Source of the DNA: Actinomycetes bacterium
GTDB lineage: Bacteria > Actinomycetota > Actinomycetes > Propionibacteriales > Nocardioidaceae
NCBI GenBank assembly: GCA_023396115.1
Contig: JAEWXC010000063.1
Coordinates: 1 to 29,577, forward strand
Direction: 5' to 3'
DNA length: 29,577 bases
In this document: in pieces, positions 16,000 to 24,112 of the stretch
Layout: each line of letters starts with the position of its first letter
Position numbering within the stretch: the first letter of the stretch is position 1
The notes under the pieces: generated by a model
Told to the model about the DNA's origin: nothing
What the model saw: only the letters and a program-made list of their open reading frames with translations
Database searches by the model: none
Program-made: the position numbers and the translations under genes

Positions 16000-17604
16000 C
16001 CCCACCACCGCGACCGCGGGAATGGCCGCCGACCGCATCGACTGGGAACGCACCGCTGGGGTCACCCGGTCGGCGAGCTCAACCTCGGCAACGAGCGTCG
16101 CGGTCTCCTCCCCCGTTGCACGTTGGGTCACTTCGCCGTCGCCGGCGATGACCCCGGAGACACCGTTGGTCGAGGCCACCACGACCGTCCGCCCGAGCTC
16201 AACTGCCCGAGCCCGAGTGATCTCGAACTGCTGCTCGGGCTGGATGGTTCCGGTGAAGGTGGCGTTGCTGGTCTGCACCACCGCGATCTGTCCACCGCGA
16301 GCGACCTGGCCGGGAAGGACGTCGTCGTAGGCGACGTCGAAGCAGATCGCGTCCGCTACCAGTAGCCCGTACACCGACAGCGGTCCCTCGCCTTGGCCGG
16401 GAAGCATGTCACGTGGGATGCGGTCGAATCGCGACGACCAGCCACCGATCACCGACCGCCACGGAATGTGCTCCCCGAAGGGCACCGGATGCGTCTTCGT
16501 GTACACCCCGCTCCCACCGAGCTTGGGTCCGCGGTCGGGTCGCCAGAGCAGTCCGCGGTTGTAGGCCGTCTCAGCGGTCGGGCCATCGAAGATCCCCCCG
16601 ACCAGGACGGGAACGCCGATGGCGGCCACGGCCTCCTCGATGGCCGCGCGCGCAACGGGGTCGCGGACCGGATCGACGGCGGTAGCGTTCTCCGGCCACA
16701 CCACCAACACGAGCGACTCCCTCTGCTTGGAGGTGAGGCTGTCGGCGAGCGCGGCGGTCGCCTCGACGTGGTTGCTGGTGACCGCCCGGTGATGGCCAGC
16801 CAGATCCCGGCCATCGCCGGGCACGCCGCCTTGGACCGCGGCCACTGTGGTCGTCGCGGCGGCCGGCACGTGGTAGGGCCAGATCGCCCCCGCGAGAACG
16901 GCCGCGCATACGCCCGCCAGCATTCCGGCGGCCGCGGTGCGACGCAGCGATGAAGTGCGGCGCAGGAAGACGCTGCAGGCGTGGGCAAATGTGAAGCCTC
17001 CGATTGCGATGAGAAGCCCGGTGCCGGTGATCCCGGTGTAGGGGAGGAGCGGCTGCCACGGGGTGTCGATGGCGGTGAATCCGAGCCGGCCCCACGGCAT
17101 ACCTCCCAGCGGCCAGCCGCTGCGCAACGACTCGACACCGATCCACACCGCACCGGCCCACACCGGCCCGGCCGGGAGCGACGCCACCGCACGCACCCCG
17201 ACGCTGGCCACGGCGACACTCACCGCCAGGGCGCCGGCAAGGCCCAGCCAGGCCGCCCAGCCGATCGAGTCCTCCAACCACCACAACAGCACGAGCATGA
17301 AGGCCAGACCGAAGCACAGCCCCGAGAAGGCCGCGAACCTCAGCGGCGCGCGGGCCACGCTGGCCCACAGCAGCGCCATCGCGACCGGTGCGAGCCAGCC
17401 TGCGCCCACCGGCTCAAAGCACAGCGCAGCCACCAGACCTCCCCCGGCGGCACCGACCGCGTTGACGAGGCCGCCACGTCGACCGATCGGGCTGCACCCG
17501 CCGAGCTCGCCGCTGAGGCTGTATCGGTCTCCAGCAGGCCCGGTGCGGGTCGCGGCGCGAGGGGCCCCGGTCCGACCGGAAGGTGCGGGAGAGTTGGAGG
17601 ACAT
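15751..17604 (-). CDS. lnt: Apolipoprotein N-acyltransferase
   Basis: The 617-residue protein has an N-terminal set of membrane segments and a nitrilase-like domain with the full Lnt triad: E305 (VVWPENAT), K370 (YTKTHPVPFGEH) and C421 (ADAICFDVAYDD). The spacing (65 and 51) is close to E. coli E267-K335-C387. It adds the third acyl chain to lipoproteins on the outer face of the membrane. The last 83 codons, a basic then acidic tail after a final membrane segment, lie antisense to the end of copD because no stop occurs earlier. ATG 17604 is chosen; the frame is open further upstream but would run into operator O3, and the ribosome binding site is weak. Confidence 0.9.
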   Translation of the reverse strand: MSSNSPAPSGRTGAPRAATRTGPAGDRYSLSGELGGCSPIGRRGGLVNAVGAAGGGLVAALCFEPVGAGWLAPVAMALLWASVARAPLRFAAFSGLCFGLAFMLVLLWWLEDSIGWAAWLGLAGALAVSVAVASVGVRAVASLPAGPVWAGAVWIGVESLRSGWPLGGMPWGRLGFTAIDTPWQPLLPYTGITGTGLLIAIGGFTFAHACSVFLRRTSSLRRTAAAGMLAGVCAAVLAGAIWPYHVPAAATTTVAAVQGGVPGDGRDLAGHHRAVTSNHVEATAALADSLTSKQRESLVLVVWPENATAVDPVRDPVARAAIEEAVAAIGVPVLVGGIFDGPTAETAYNRGLLWRPDRGPKLGGSGVYTKTHPVPFGEHIPWRSVIGGWSSRFDRIPRDMLPGQGEGPLSVYGLLVADAICFDVAYDDVLPGQVARGGQIAVVQTSNATFTGTIQPEQQFEITRARAVELGRTVVVASTNGVSGVIAGDGEVTQRATGEETATLVAEVELADRVTPAVRSQSMRSAAIPAVAVVGLLLAFARGLRRRGRGRVPTRFERSVELPKAAEVGVVVGDYLPSGAGLGAVEPTSLAPVGGDPSDDEGSGEDRERVVTQRPSQ

Positions 17605-17668
17605 GGGACCCTGAGGACGGAACTGGAGCCAGAAGAGCAGCAATGAGACGCGCGACGAACCAACCGAT

Positions 17669-17687
17669 CTACGATGCAGCATAGTAG
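17669..17687. promoter_or_regulatory. BlaI-type operator O3, between lnt and blaI
   Basis: CTACGATGCAGCATAGTAG. It is the exact reverse complement of operator O4. It lies 33 bp before blaI and 65 bp before lnt, so the repressor would control itself and lnt. TACGAT (plus) and TACTAT (minus) inside the arms are candidate -10 elements for the two directions. Confidence 0.85.
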
Positions 17688-17719
17688 GCCGTTGATGAGT
17701 GCGGAGGTGCGGAGGTCGG

Positions 17720-18112
17720 ATGAAGCAGATGGGACAACTCGAAGCGGCTGTCATGCATCGACTATGGGACTGGGATCGCCCAGCCTCGGTGCGCGAGGTC
17801 GTCGACGATCTCCAGCGGGAGCGCAAGATCGCCTACACCACGGTGATGACCGTGCTCGACAACCTGCACCGCAAGGGGCTCGTACACCGGCAGAAGCAAG
17901 GCCGTGCCTATGTCTATACCGCGGTCATGTCCCAGGAGGACCACACCGCGAGCATGCTCGAAGACGTCCTCGCCCAGACCGCCGACCGTGGCGCCGCGCT
18001 GCTCAACTTCGTCGAGCAGCTCTCCTCAGAAGAACAGGTCCAAGTTCGCACCGCCCTAGCGAAGTTCAGCAAGCGCGGCAATCAGTCACGTGATCCAGGC
18101 GAGAAGGAGTGA
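17720..18112 (+). CDS. blaI: BlaI/MecI/CopY-family repressor
   Basis: The 130-residue protein has the BlaI winged helix (LEAAVMHRLWDWDRPASVREVVDDL, then IAYTTVMTVLDNLHRKGLVHR) and a C-terminal dimerisation helix region. N96-F97 (ALLNFVEQL) sits where staphylococcal BlaI is cut between Asn101 and Phe102 by its BlaR1 partner. The protein has no cysteine at all, so it cannot sense copper like enterococcal CopY with its CxC motifs. Two GGAGGT sequences (17703 and 17711) precede ATG 17720. The stop lies seven bases before... the M56 gene start region (18117), so the two are coupled. It is the likely owner of operators O1-O5. Confidence 0.93.
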   Translation: MKQMGQLEAAVMHRLWDWDRPASVREVVDDLQRERKIAYTTVMTVLDNLHRKGLVHRQKQGRAYVYTAVMSQEDHTASMLEDVLAQTADRGAALLNFVEQLSSEEQVQVRTALAKFSKRGNQSRDPGEKE

Positions 18113-18116
18113 GCGT

Positions 18117-19073
18117 GTGCTTGCCCCCGCCGTCCTCCTCGTCTTCGTCGCATTGGCCGCTGCCCTGGGCCCGCGGCTCCTTCTCGGCGCGGCCTGGGTG
18201 CAGCGAGCTCCCGGCTGGGGCATTCTGGCCTGGCAGGCACTGACGATCTCGGTCGTCGCCGCGATCGCGCTCGTCGGCCTCACCCTCGCCGCACCGCTCA
18301 CACCCCTCGCCGAGTTCATCGCCCGGCTATGCCGCACCACCCCGGCCGAGGTCATCGAGCACTACCAGACCCCAGCGGGCACCTGGGTCGCCTACCTCGC
18401 CGCTCTGGCCGCGGCGGGGCTCGCCATCCGGATGCTTTGGCTGACCACCTCGACCGTGGTCAACGCCGCCCGCGGCCGCCACACCCAGCTGACCCTGCTG
18501 CGCGTACTCGGCACCGAGCACCCCGACGGGTTCGTGATCGTCAAGCATCCCAAGCCACTGGTCTACTGCCTCCCAGGACTGCGCAAGCGAGTCGTGGTCA
18601 CCAGCGCCGCCCTCGAGGTGCTGGACCCGCACGAGCTGGAACTCGTGCTCGCCCACGAGCGATCCCACCTACGGTCACGTCACGACCTGGCCCTCGCGCT
18701 CGCCGACGTACTGCGCCGCGCGCTAGGCCCTGTGGCGGTCTTCCGAGTGGCACACGAGCAGGTGTCCACCTTGATCGAAATGCAGGCCGACGACGCCGCC
18801 CACGACCGCCATGGGCTCGCCCGGGCCCTGGTGACACTCGGCTCCGGCCTTGCCGCAGGGGTGCCCGAGCCCGGACTCGGCGCCGGCAACGTGGCCGCCG
18901 TGGCCCGGGTGGAGCGGCTCGCGGCCGCCGCGGGACCGTGGAAGCCGTGGAAGCGCCGCCAAAGCCTCGCGGTCGCCCTGGGCACGGCCATCCTGCTGGC
19001 GACGCCGGTCGCGCTGGCGATGTCCCCGATAGTCGAGATGATCATCACCGGCTGCACCACCATCCTCGGTTGA
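18117..19073 (+). CDS. M56-family membrane metalloprotease, BlaR1-like
   Basis: The 318-residue protein has several membrane segments and the zinc protease motif H180-ERS-H184 (VLAHERSHLRSRHD), with a downstream acidic ligand candidate in IEMQADDAAH. It ends with a last membrane segment (LAVALGTAILLATPVALAM) and lacks the extracellular penicillin-binding sensor domain of staphylococcal BlaR1. By analogy it would cleave BlaI on receiving a signal at or in the membrane. GTG 18117 is preferred because AAGGAG stands seven bases upstream; it begins five bases after the blaI stop. What it senses is not visible in the sequence. Confidence 0.88.
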   Translation: MLAPAVLLVFVALAAALGPRLLLGAAWVQRAPGWGILAWQALTISVVAAIALVGLTLAAPLTPLAEFIARLCRTTPAEVIEHYQTPAGTWVAYLAALAAAGLAIRMLWLTTSTVVNAARGRHTQLTLLRVLGTEHPDGFVIVKHPKPLVYCLPGLRKRVVVTSAALEVLDPHELELVLAHERSHLRSRHDLALALADVLRRALGPVAVFRVAHEQVSTLIEMQADDAAHDRHGLARALVTLGSGLAAGVPEPGLGAGNVAAVARVERLAAAAGPWKPWKRRQSLAVALGTAILLATPVALAMSPIVEMIITGCTTILG

Positions 19074-19076
19074 GCC

Positions 19077-19109
19077 CCCAGCCGACTGGTCGCTCCGTCC
19101 GTGGCTGGG
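19077..19109. terminator. Possible bidirectional terminator between M56 and DUF3152 genes
   Basis: CCCAGCC (19077-19083) and GGCTGGG (19103-19109) form a 7-bp stem with a 19-base loop in the 52-bp gap between two convergent operons. There is no T tract. Confidence 0.35.
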
Positions 19110-19125
19110 CGCGCGTCGTTGGCTC

Positions 19126-20067
19126 TCAGCCGACATTCGGCCAGGGGTTGCGCCGACAGCCGTCCAGCCCGTAGGTCTGTTGCTGCATCACCGGCGCCCG
19201 CTCGCCCGGTCCGGGACAGTCGGCGTGGGCGTACCCGATGGCGTGCCCGACCTCGTGATTGACCAGGTACGTGCGGTACATCGGCACCGCATCCTGGTAG
19301 TCGTCCGTGCCGAAGGCCCACCGCCGGGCGTTGAGCACGACCAGGTCCCCGTTGCGGCAGGAGACCTCGCCGTTCGTCCTCAGCGGCGCACAGAGCACAT
19401 CCGTGGTTTCCGGTGTGGCGATCAGCATCCGCAGCTCACCAGCCTCGGCGACCTGGTGGAACGTGCGGCCGGCCACCGTCGCCCAGCCCCGGTCATCGTC
19501 CAGGATGCGGTCGATCGTGCGCGCGGTCCCCGTCGGGGCGAACGGGAGACCTTCCTCGATCTCCACCGTGTAGGTCAGCTCCCCGGCCCCGGCAGCGTGG
19601 TCGGCGCTGTTGCCTGGGGGCGCGGTCACGACGAACTTGCCGGACCCGCCAGCCGGGATCCTCACCCCCGCCTGCCCCATCGCGTCACGTGTCGACCGCG
19701 ATCCGGCTGGCGCGCGCCCGGTGCGGTCCCGCTCGGCTCTGTCCCTCGCCCGCATCTTCGGTCTCGACGCGGGCGGCCCAGGCGTCGGAGCCGGTTGCGC
19801 GGCTGGCTCGTCGAGCATGGGCGGCGCCTCCGGGGGAGGCGTCCTCGCCGCCGTGGACTGCGGCCGTCCGAGCCCGCCACTGACCGCCGCAGTTGTACCA
19901 CCCAGCACCATCGCCACCAGCGCGGAGACGACGATTGCACGTCGAGCCGACCCGGCACGGCGGTGCCTGCCCGACCGATGCCTCCCGGACCGGCTGCTGT
20001 CGACTCGATACCTGTTGGATCGGGCACCGCCGGGCCGGCGACCCGCGGCGGCTCTAGTCCTGCGCAT
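19126..20067 (-). CDS. DUF3152 membrane-anchored putative zinc metalloprotease
   Basis: The 313-residue protein has a very basic N terminus, one membrane anchor (residues about 43-64), a Pro-rich linker and a C-terminal DUF3152 domain. The domain contains HEVGHAIGYAH (271-281), an HExxHxxGxxH metzincin-type zinc site, followed by PGPGERAPVMQQQTYGLDGC. Conserved cysteines at 226, 237, 284 and 304 suggest disulfides, fitting its place at the end of a disulfide-formation operon. The start overlaps the tlpA-like gene by 14 bp. The substrate is unknown. Confidence 0.85.
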   Translation of the reverse strand: MRRTRAAAGRRPGGARSNRYRVDSSRSGRHRSGRHRRAGSARRAIVVSALVAMVLGGTTAAVSGGLGRPQSTAARTPPPEAPPMLDEPAAQPAPTPGPPASRPKMRARDRAERDRTGRAPAGSRSTRDAMGQAGVRIPAGGSGKFVVTAPPGNSADHAAGAGELTYTVEIEEGLPFAPTGTARTIDRILDDDRGWATVAGRTFHQVAEAGELRMLIATPETTDVLCAPLRTNGEVSCRNGDLVVLNARRWAFGTDDYQDAVPMYRTYLVNHEVGHAIGYAHADCPGPGERAPVMQQQTYGLDGCRRNPWPNVG

Positions 20068-20728
20068 CCGTCTCGGCCAACACGGGCTCGATCAAGGCAC
20101 GCAGCGTGCTCGCAGTCACCGGCCCCACGACACGGGCCGCGACCCGGCCTTCGGGGTCGACGACCAGCGTGGTCGGCACCGCCGCGGCGGCCAGGGCTCC
20201 CTGGAAGGCGAGCATCGCCTCGCTCGAGTCCGAGGAAACGATGCTGTCGTAGGGCACGCCGTGATCGCGCTCGAAAGCACGTGCCGCCGCGTCGTTGTCG
20301 CGCACGTTGATGCCAACGAACTGCACCTGGCCGGTGAACTCCTCCGCGACCTCGACCAACTCGGGTGCCTCGGTCACGCAGGGCACGCACCACGAACCCC
20401 ACACGTTGTAGACCGCGACCTGGCCGGCTAGATCGCCGGAATCGAACCGATCCCCGCTGAGCATCCGTGCCTGGAACGGCTCGCCCTCGATCCGGTCGTC
20501 AGGCTCGAACTCCTCGACCACCGACCCGTCGGCGGACCGCGCCCGCGGGTCACCACCGTCTGAACGGCTAGCGACCAGCCACGCCACCAGACCGATCACG
20601 GCGAGGACGACCAGGACGGACAGGATCCGCGTCCCCGGGGTCCGAGACGGGGACGGCCTACCAGATGAACCGGGTGCACCGGCCGGACCAAGTGTGCTGG
20701 GTCTGCTGACCATTGCCTCGCCTTCCAT
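20054..20728 (-). CDS. TlpA/ResA-like membrane-anchored thioredoxin
   Basis: The 224-residue protein has one N-terminal membrane segment (residues about 34-53) and an outward-facing thioredoxin fold with the active site W-C114-VP-C117 and a cis-Pro segment AAVPTTLVVDPEGRV. ResA/TlpA proteins take electrons from CcdA and reduce apocytochrome c cysteines, or oxidase copper-site cysteines, before cofactor attachment. The ATG at 20728 follows GGAGG by five bases; ATG 20713 is a weaker alternative. It lies between ccdA and the DUF3152 gene in one operon. Confidence 0.9.
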   Translation of the reverse strand: MEGEAMVSRPSTLGPAGAPGSSGRPSPSRTPGTRILSVLVVLAVIGLVAWLVASRSDGGDPRARSADGSVVEEFEPDDRIEGEPFQARMLSGDRFDSGDLAGQVAVYNVWGSWCVPCVTEAPELVEVAEEFTGQVQFVGINVRDNDAAARAFERDHGVPYDSIVSSDSSEAMLAFQGALAAAAVPTTLVVDPEGRVAARVVGPVTASTLRALIEPVLAETDAQD

Positions 20729-20807
20729 CCCTTCCTCCCCCTTCTGCCAACCGGGGCCGATCCCGCGGTATTCGATCCGTTCTGCGCCCGTATCAGTCGT
20801 GGGTGTA

Positions 20808-21587
20808 CTAGATGGGGGGTTGCCAGCCGGCTATCAGGGCCTGCATCGCGGCCATCCACTCCGACCACACCCCGGTCAACTGGAGGACCCCCAAGACGAT
20901 CAGAAACCCGCCGCCGGCACGCGCGATCGCCCTGACGTGGAGCCGGGCCCACGCCAACCGCCGCATCGCTCCACTGACCGAGAACGCCGCCAGCAGGAAG
21001 GGCAGACCCAACCCGAGGCTGTAGGCGAACGCCAGGACCGCGCCACGACCCGCCGTAGCAGAGCTCGTCGCCAACGTGAGCACCGCAGCCAACGCGGGGC
21101 CGATGCAGGGAGTCCACCCCACCCCGAACACAACACCCAGCAGCGGCGCGCCGGCCAGCCCGACCCGCGGCCGGTACCGCAGCCGCACCGTTCGCCCCAG
21201 GAGCGGAACCCGGGCGCCCGCGAGCGCGAACACCAGCCCGAACAGCACCGTCAGCGCCCCCGAGAACCGGATGATGTCCTCCTGGTGGCGCACCAGCTGG
21301 GAACCCAAAGCACCGAACAACGCGCCGTAACTGGTGAATACGGCCGCGAACCCGAGCACGAACAACCCCGCACCCGCGATCGTGCGACCGCGTGCCGTCG
21401 GCGCATGACCTTGGAGCTCGCGCACGACCGTCGACTCCTGGCCCGACACCCCGGCCACATAGGACAGGTAGCCCGGCAACAGCGGCAGCGAGCAAGGGGA
21501 GAAGAAGGACACCACCCCAGCGGCGACGGCGACCACGGCCGCCAACAGGAGGGAGCCGGAGAGAACGGTGTCCTGCAGCCCGTTCAC
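20808..21587 (-). CDS. ccdA: CcdA-type transmembrane electron carrier
   Basis: The 259-residue protein has about six membrane segments and the paired CcdA cysteines, C32 (SFFSPCSLPLLPGYL) and C161 (GVGWTPCIGPAL). CcdA moves electrons from cytoplasmic thioredoxin to outward-facing thioredoxin-like proteins, here most likely the TlpA-like product of the next gene. It starts with GTG at 21587 behind a G-rich stretch, 45 bp after the VKOR stop. Confidence 0.93.
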   Translation of the reverse strand: MNGLQDTVLSGSLLLAAVVAVAAGVVSFFSPCSLPLLPGYLSYVAGVSGQESTVVRELQGHAPTARGRTIAGAGLFVLGFAAVFTSYGALFGALGSQLVRHQEDIIRFSGALTVLFGLVFALAGARVPLLGRTVRLRYRPRVGLAGAPLLGVVFGVGWTPCIGPALAAVLTLATSSATAGRGAVLAFAYSLGLGLPFLLAAFSVSGAMRRLAWARLHVRAIARAGGGFLIVLGVLQLTGVWSEWMAAMQALIAGWQPPI

Positions 21588-21632
21588 GCGACCACCCCCA
21601 CCCCGACGACGTTCATGCTGGTCATGTCGCGC

Positions 21633-22361
21633 TCAGACCAGGGTCGACCAGTAGTACCAGAACCGGTCTGCGATCAGGCCCAGCGCGACCACGACCGCCG
21701 TCGTCAGCACCACCAGGTGCCACTGCGCAGCCACCCGCACCACCCGGCTCCCGCCGACCTTCGCGCCGAACATCCCGGTGGTGGCGTTGCGAAGCGTGAC
21801 GTAGCCGAACAGCGGCAGCATCACCGTCCACACGACCATGCAGTAAGGGCACAAGGCGCCGATCCGGTACAGGCTCTGGAAGATCAGCCATCCCACGAAC
21901 ACCAACCCGAAGGTGACACCGGCCTGCAGCCCCAGCCAGTACCAGCGGGCCAGCCGGGCGCCCGCCAGCAGCGCGGCGCCCGTGGCGGCAACCACCGGGA
22001 ACGCCGCCACCCCGAGCAACGGATTCGGGAACCCGAAAGCCTCGGCCTGCGCTGTCTGCATCACCGACCCGCAGCTGAGCACCGGGTTCAGGCTGCACGA
22101 GGGCGTGTAGCTCGGGTCGGTCAGTAGCGCGATCTTTTCCACCGCCAGCACGAACGCCGCCGTGAAACCGACGACGCCCCCCACGAGCATCAGCCACGCC
22201 AGAGCACGATCCGACACGGGACGAGCCCCGAGCGACCGCCCCCTCGCCGTGTCATCCGTCGGCTGGCCAGTCGTCTGGTTGGTGTCCCGGTCAATCTGTG
22301 TCTCGGCGACGACTGCGCTGCGGTCGGTGACTGCCGGGTCGGTGACCGCTGCGTCCGGCAT
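21633..22361 (-). CDS. Vitamin K epoxide reductase family protein (VKOR)
   Basis: The 242-residue protein has a polar N-terminal tail of about 50 residues, then the VKOR four-to-five-helix core. The shuttle cysteines are C89 and C97 (PSCSLNPVLSCGSVM) and the redox centre is C171-PY-C174 (LCPYCMVVW). In actinobacteria VKOR re-oxidises DsbA and passes electrons to menaquinone, replacing DsbB. ATG 22361 with GGGGAAG just upstream is chosen; a GTG directly after the dsbA stop (22403) would add 14 residues. Confidence 0.92.
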   Translation of the reverse strand: MPDAAVTDPAVTDRSAVVAETQIDRDTNQTTGQPTDDTARGRSLGARPVSDRALAWLMLVGGVVGFTAAFVLAVEKIALLTDPSYTPSCSLNPVLSCGSVMQTAQAEAFGFPNPLLGVAAFPVVAATGAALLAGARLARWYWLGLQAGVTFGLVFVGWLIFQSLYRIGALCPYCMVVWTVMLPLFGYVTLRNATTGMFGAKVGGSRVVRVAAQWHLVVLTTAVVVALGLIADRFWYYWSTLV

Positions 22362-22403
22362 GGTCTTCCCCGATGCTGGTCTCACGCGCCCCTCACTCCC
22401 CAC

Positions 22404-23066
22404 TCACTGGTTGAGGGCGTCGTCGATCGCGGTGTTGAAGTCCTCGGCCGAGGTCGGCTCGAACAGCTCGCCATTGACGTAGAACGTCGGGGTCCCCTGG
22501 ACTCCGAGGTCGGTGCCGTCGGCGACGTCGCGCTGAACCCGGTCGGCCACCTCGTCAGAGGCGTAGTCGGCGTCGTACTGGTCCATGTCCAGGCCGATCT
22601 CGACGGCGTACTCGCGAAAGAGGTCGTCCAAGGGCTCCTGCTGCTCACCCCAGGAAGATTGGGTCTCGAACATCCGCTGGTACATCTCCTCGAACTTGCC
22701 CTGTCTCGCCGCCGACTCCACCGCGCGGGCGGCGCGCTCGGAGTTGAAGTGCCCGGGCAGTGGGAAGTAGCGAGCCACGAACGTCACCTCGCCGGCGTAC
22801 TCCTCGCGGAGGTCCTCGATGATCGGATAGGCGGCCCCGCAGGCTTCGCACTCGAAGTCCAGGAACTCCACGAGCACCACATCACTGGAGCCCTCCTCAC
22901 CCATGATGCGGCTGTCCTCGCGCACCAGCCGCGGATCAGCAGCACCACCGGGGGCGGCCGAGCCGGGCTCGGCCGCATCGTCACGACCGGCCCAGAACAG
23001 CAGGCCACCGATCGCGATCACGAACGCCCCGGCAATCAGCAGGGCCACTCTCACCTGGGTACTCAC
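22404..23066 (-). CDS. dsbA: DsbA-like membrane-anchored thiol oxidoreductase
   Basis: The 220-residue protein has one N-terminal membrane segment (residues about 6-26), a Gly/Ala/Pro linker and a DsbA-type thioredoxin fold with active site C73-EA-C76 (FLDFECEACGAAYP) and cis-Pro P193 (GVQGTPTFYVNG). It would introduce disulfides into exported proteins and be re-oxidised by the VKOR encoded next. GTG 23066 has GAGG eight bases upstream and lies 26 bp downstream of operator O4; the frame is open to 23255 but that would cross the operator. Confidence 0.92.
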   Translation of the reverse strand: MSTQVRVALLIAGAFVIAIGGLLFWAGRDDAAEPGSAAPGGAADPRLVREDSRIMGEEGSSDVVLVEFLDFECEACGAAYPIIEDLREEYAGEVTFVARYFPLPGHFNSERAARAVESAARQGKFEEMYQRMFETQSSWGEQQEPLDDLFREYAVEIGLDMDQYDADYASDEVADRVQRDVADGTDLGVQGTPTFYVNGELFEPTSAEDFNTAIDDALNQ

Positions 23067-23091
23067 GCGCACGTCCTCGACTCGACACCAA

Positions 23092-23110
23092 CTACTATGC
23101 TGCATCGTAG
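23092..23110. promoter_or_regulatory. BlaI-type operator O4, between dsbA operon and methyltransferase
   Basis: CTACTATGCTGCATCGTAG, identical on the opposite strand to O3. It is 26 bp before dsbA and 81 bp before the chosen methyltransferase start. It would control the five-gene operon dsbA-VKOR-ccdA-tlpA-DUF3152 on the minus strand. Confidence 0.85.
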
Positions 23111-23190
23111 TGGATGGGTAGGTGGCCGCGCCGCCTCGGCCTGGTGCACGACAAGAGACAACAGTGATGGAACCGGCGATGGAGCGGGCA

Positions 23191-24042
23191 ATGGAGCCAG
23201 ACAACTCACCCATGATCAGGGCCTGGGACGGCGAAGTCGGGCAACGCTGGGTCACCGAGCAAGCCCGTTACGAGCGCATGCATGCACCCTTCGGCAGCAC
23301 CCTCCTCGCCGCCGCTCAACTGCGCCCCGGTATGCGCGTCCTCGACGCCGGCTGTGGCATGGGTGATCGCACCATCGACGCCGCCACCACGGTCGGACCA
23401 CATGGCAAGGTCGTCGGTGTCGACGTCGCCAGCCCTATGCTGCAGGTCGCCCAACACAGGGCCATCGAACTCGGCCTCGACAACGCACGCTTCATCCGCG
23501 CCGACGTCCAGACCACCGAGGACCTCGGCTTCGAGGAGTTCGACCTCGCACTCAGCCAGTTCGGTGTGATGTTCTTCGCCGACCCCGACGCTGCTTTCGC
23601 CAACCTGTGCACCGCGCTCCACCCGGGCGGTCGGCTGGTGTTCACCTGCTGGCAGGACCTAACCCATCAGCAGCACCTGATGGTCCCTTTGACTGCGGCA
23701 CTCGAGCACGTGCCGACACCCGAGTTCACCGCCGACAGCTGGTCCTACTCCGCCTTCTCGCTGGCCGACCCCACCCGCACCCAGGCGCTGCTGGCCAAGG
23801 CCGGATTCACCGACGTCGAAATCCAGCCGACCGTGGCGCCGATGTACCAAGGCGCGGACCTGAGCGACACCCTGCGGTTCCTGCGACAAAGTGAGCTCGG
23901 CGACGCTGTGTTCGGCGATGCCGGCCCGGCCGCCACCGCCCAGGGTTGGGAGGCGGTCGGCACCGCCCTTGCCCCGTACGTGCGCGAGGACGGCGTGTTC
24001 CTCGACGGCGCCGCTTGGCTGGTCACCGCGACCCGAACCTGA
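23191..24042 (+). CDS. Class I SAM-dependent methyltransferase
   Basis: The 283-residue protein has the Rossmann methyltransferase motifs VLDAGCGMGDRTIDAA (motif I), GVDVASPML (motif II) and FDLALSQFGVMFFADP with LHPGGRLVFTCW. It resembles the UbiE/type-11 group with the opening MIRAWDGEVGQRWV often seen in actinobacteria. The substrate is unknown; a small molecule such as a quinone or toxin is typical for the group. Several in-frame starts exist (23122, 23167, 23179, 23191); 23191 has GGAG six bases upstream. It is divergent from the dsbA operon and shares operator O4. Confidence 0.85.
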   Translation: MEPDNSPMIRAWDGEVGQRWVTEQARYERMHAPFGSTLLAAAQLRPGMRVLDAGCGMGDRTIDAATTVGPHGKVVGVDVASPMLQVAQHRAIELGLDNARFIRADVQTTEDLGFEEFDLALSQFGVMFFADPDAAFANLCTALHPGGRLVFTCWQDLTHQQHLMVPLTAALEHVPTPEFTADSWSYSAFSLADPTRTQALLAKAGFTDVEIQPTVAPMYQGADLSDTLRFLRQSELGDAVFGDAGPAATAQGWEAVGTALAPYVREDGVFLDGAAWLVTATRT

Positions 24043-24112
24043 CCGAACCCGGCCCTCCCCAAGCACGCTCACCGTCGAACGCGTCCAGTGCGCGCCCCGT
24101 TCGAGAGGCACT

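Noticed and set aside
20795..20816. Possible sixth BlaI operator (gtgtactaga) between tlpA-like and ccdA genes
   Set aside because: Only one half-site resembles the motif, the other arm does not match, and it overlaps the ccdA stop inside an operon.
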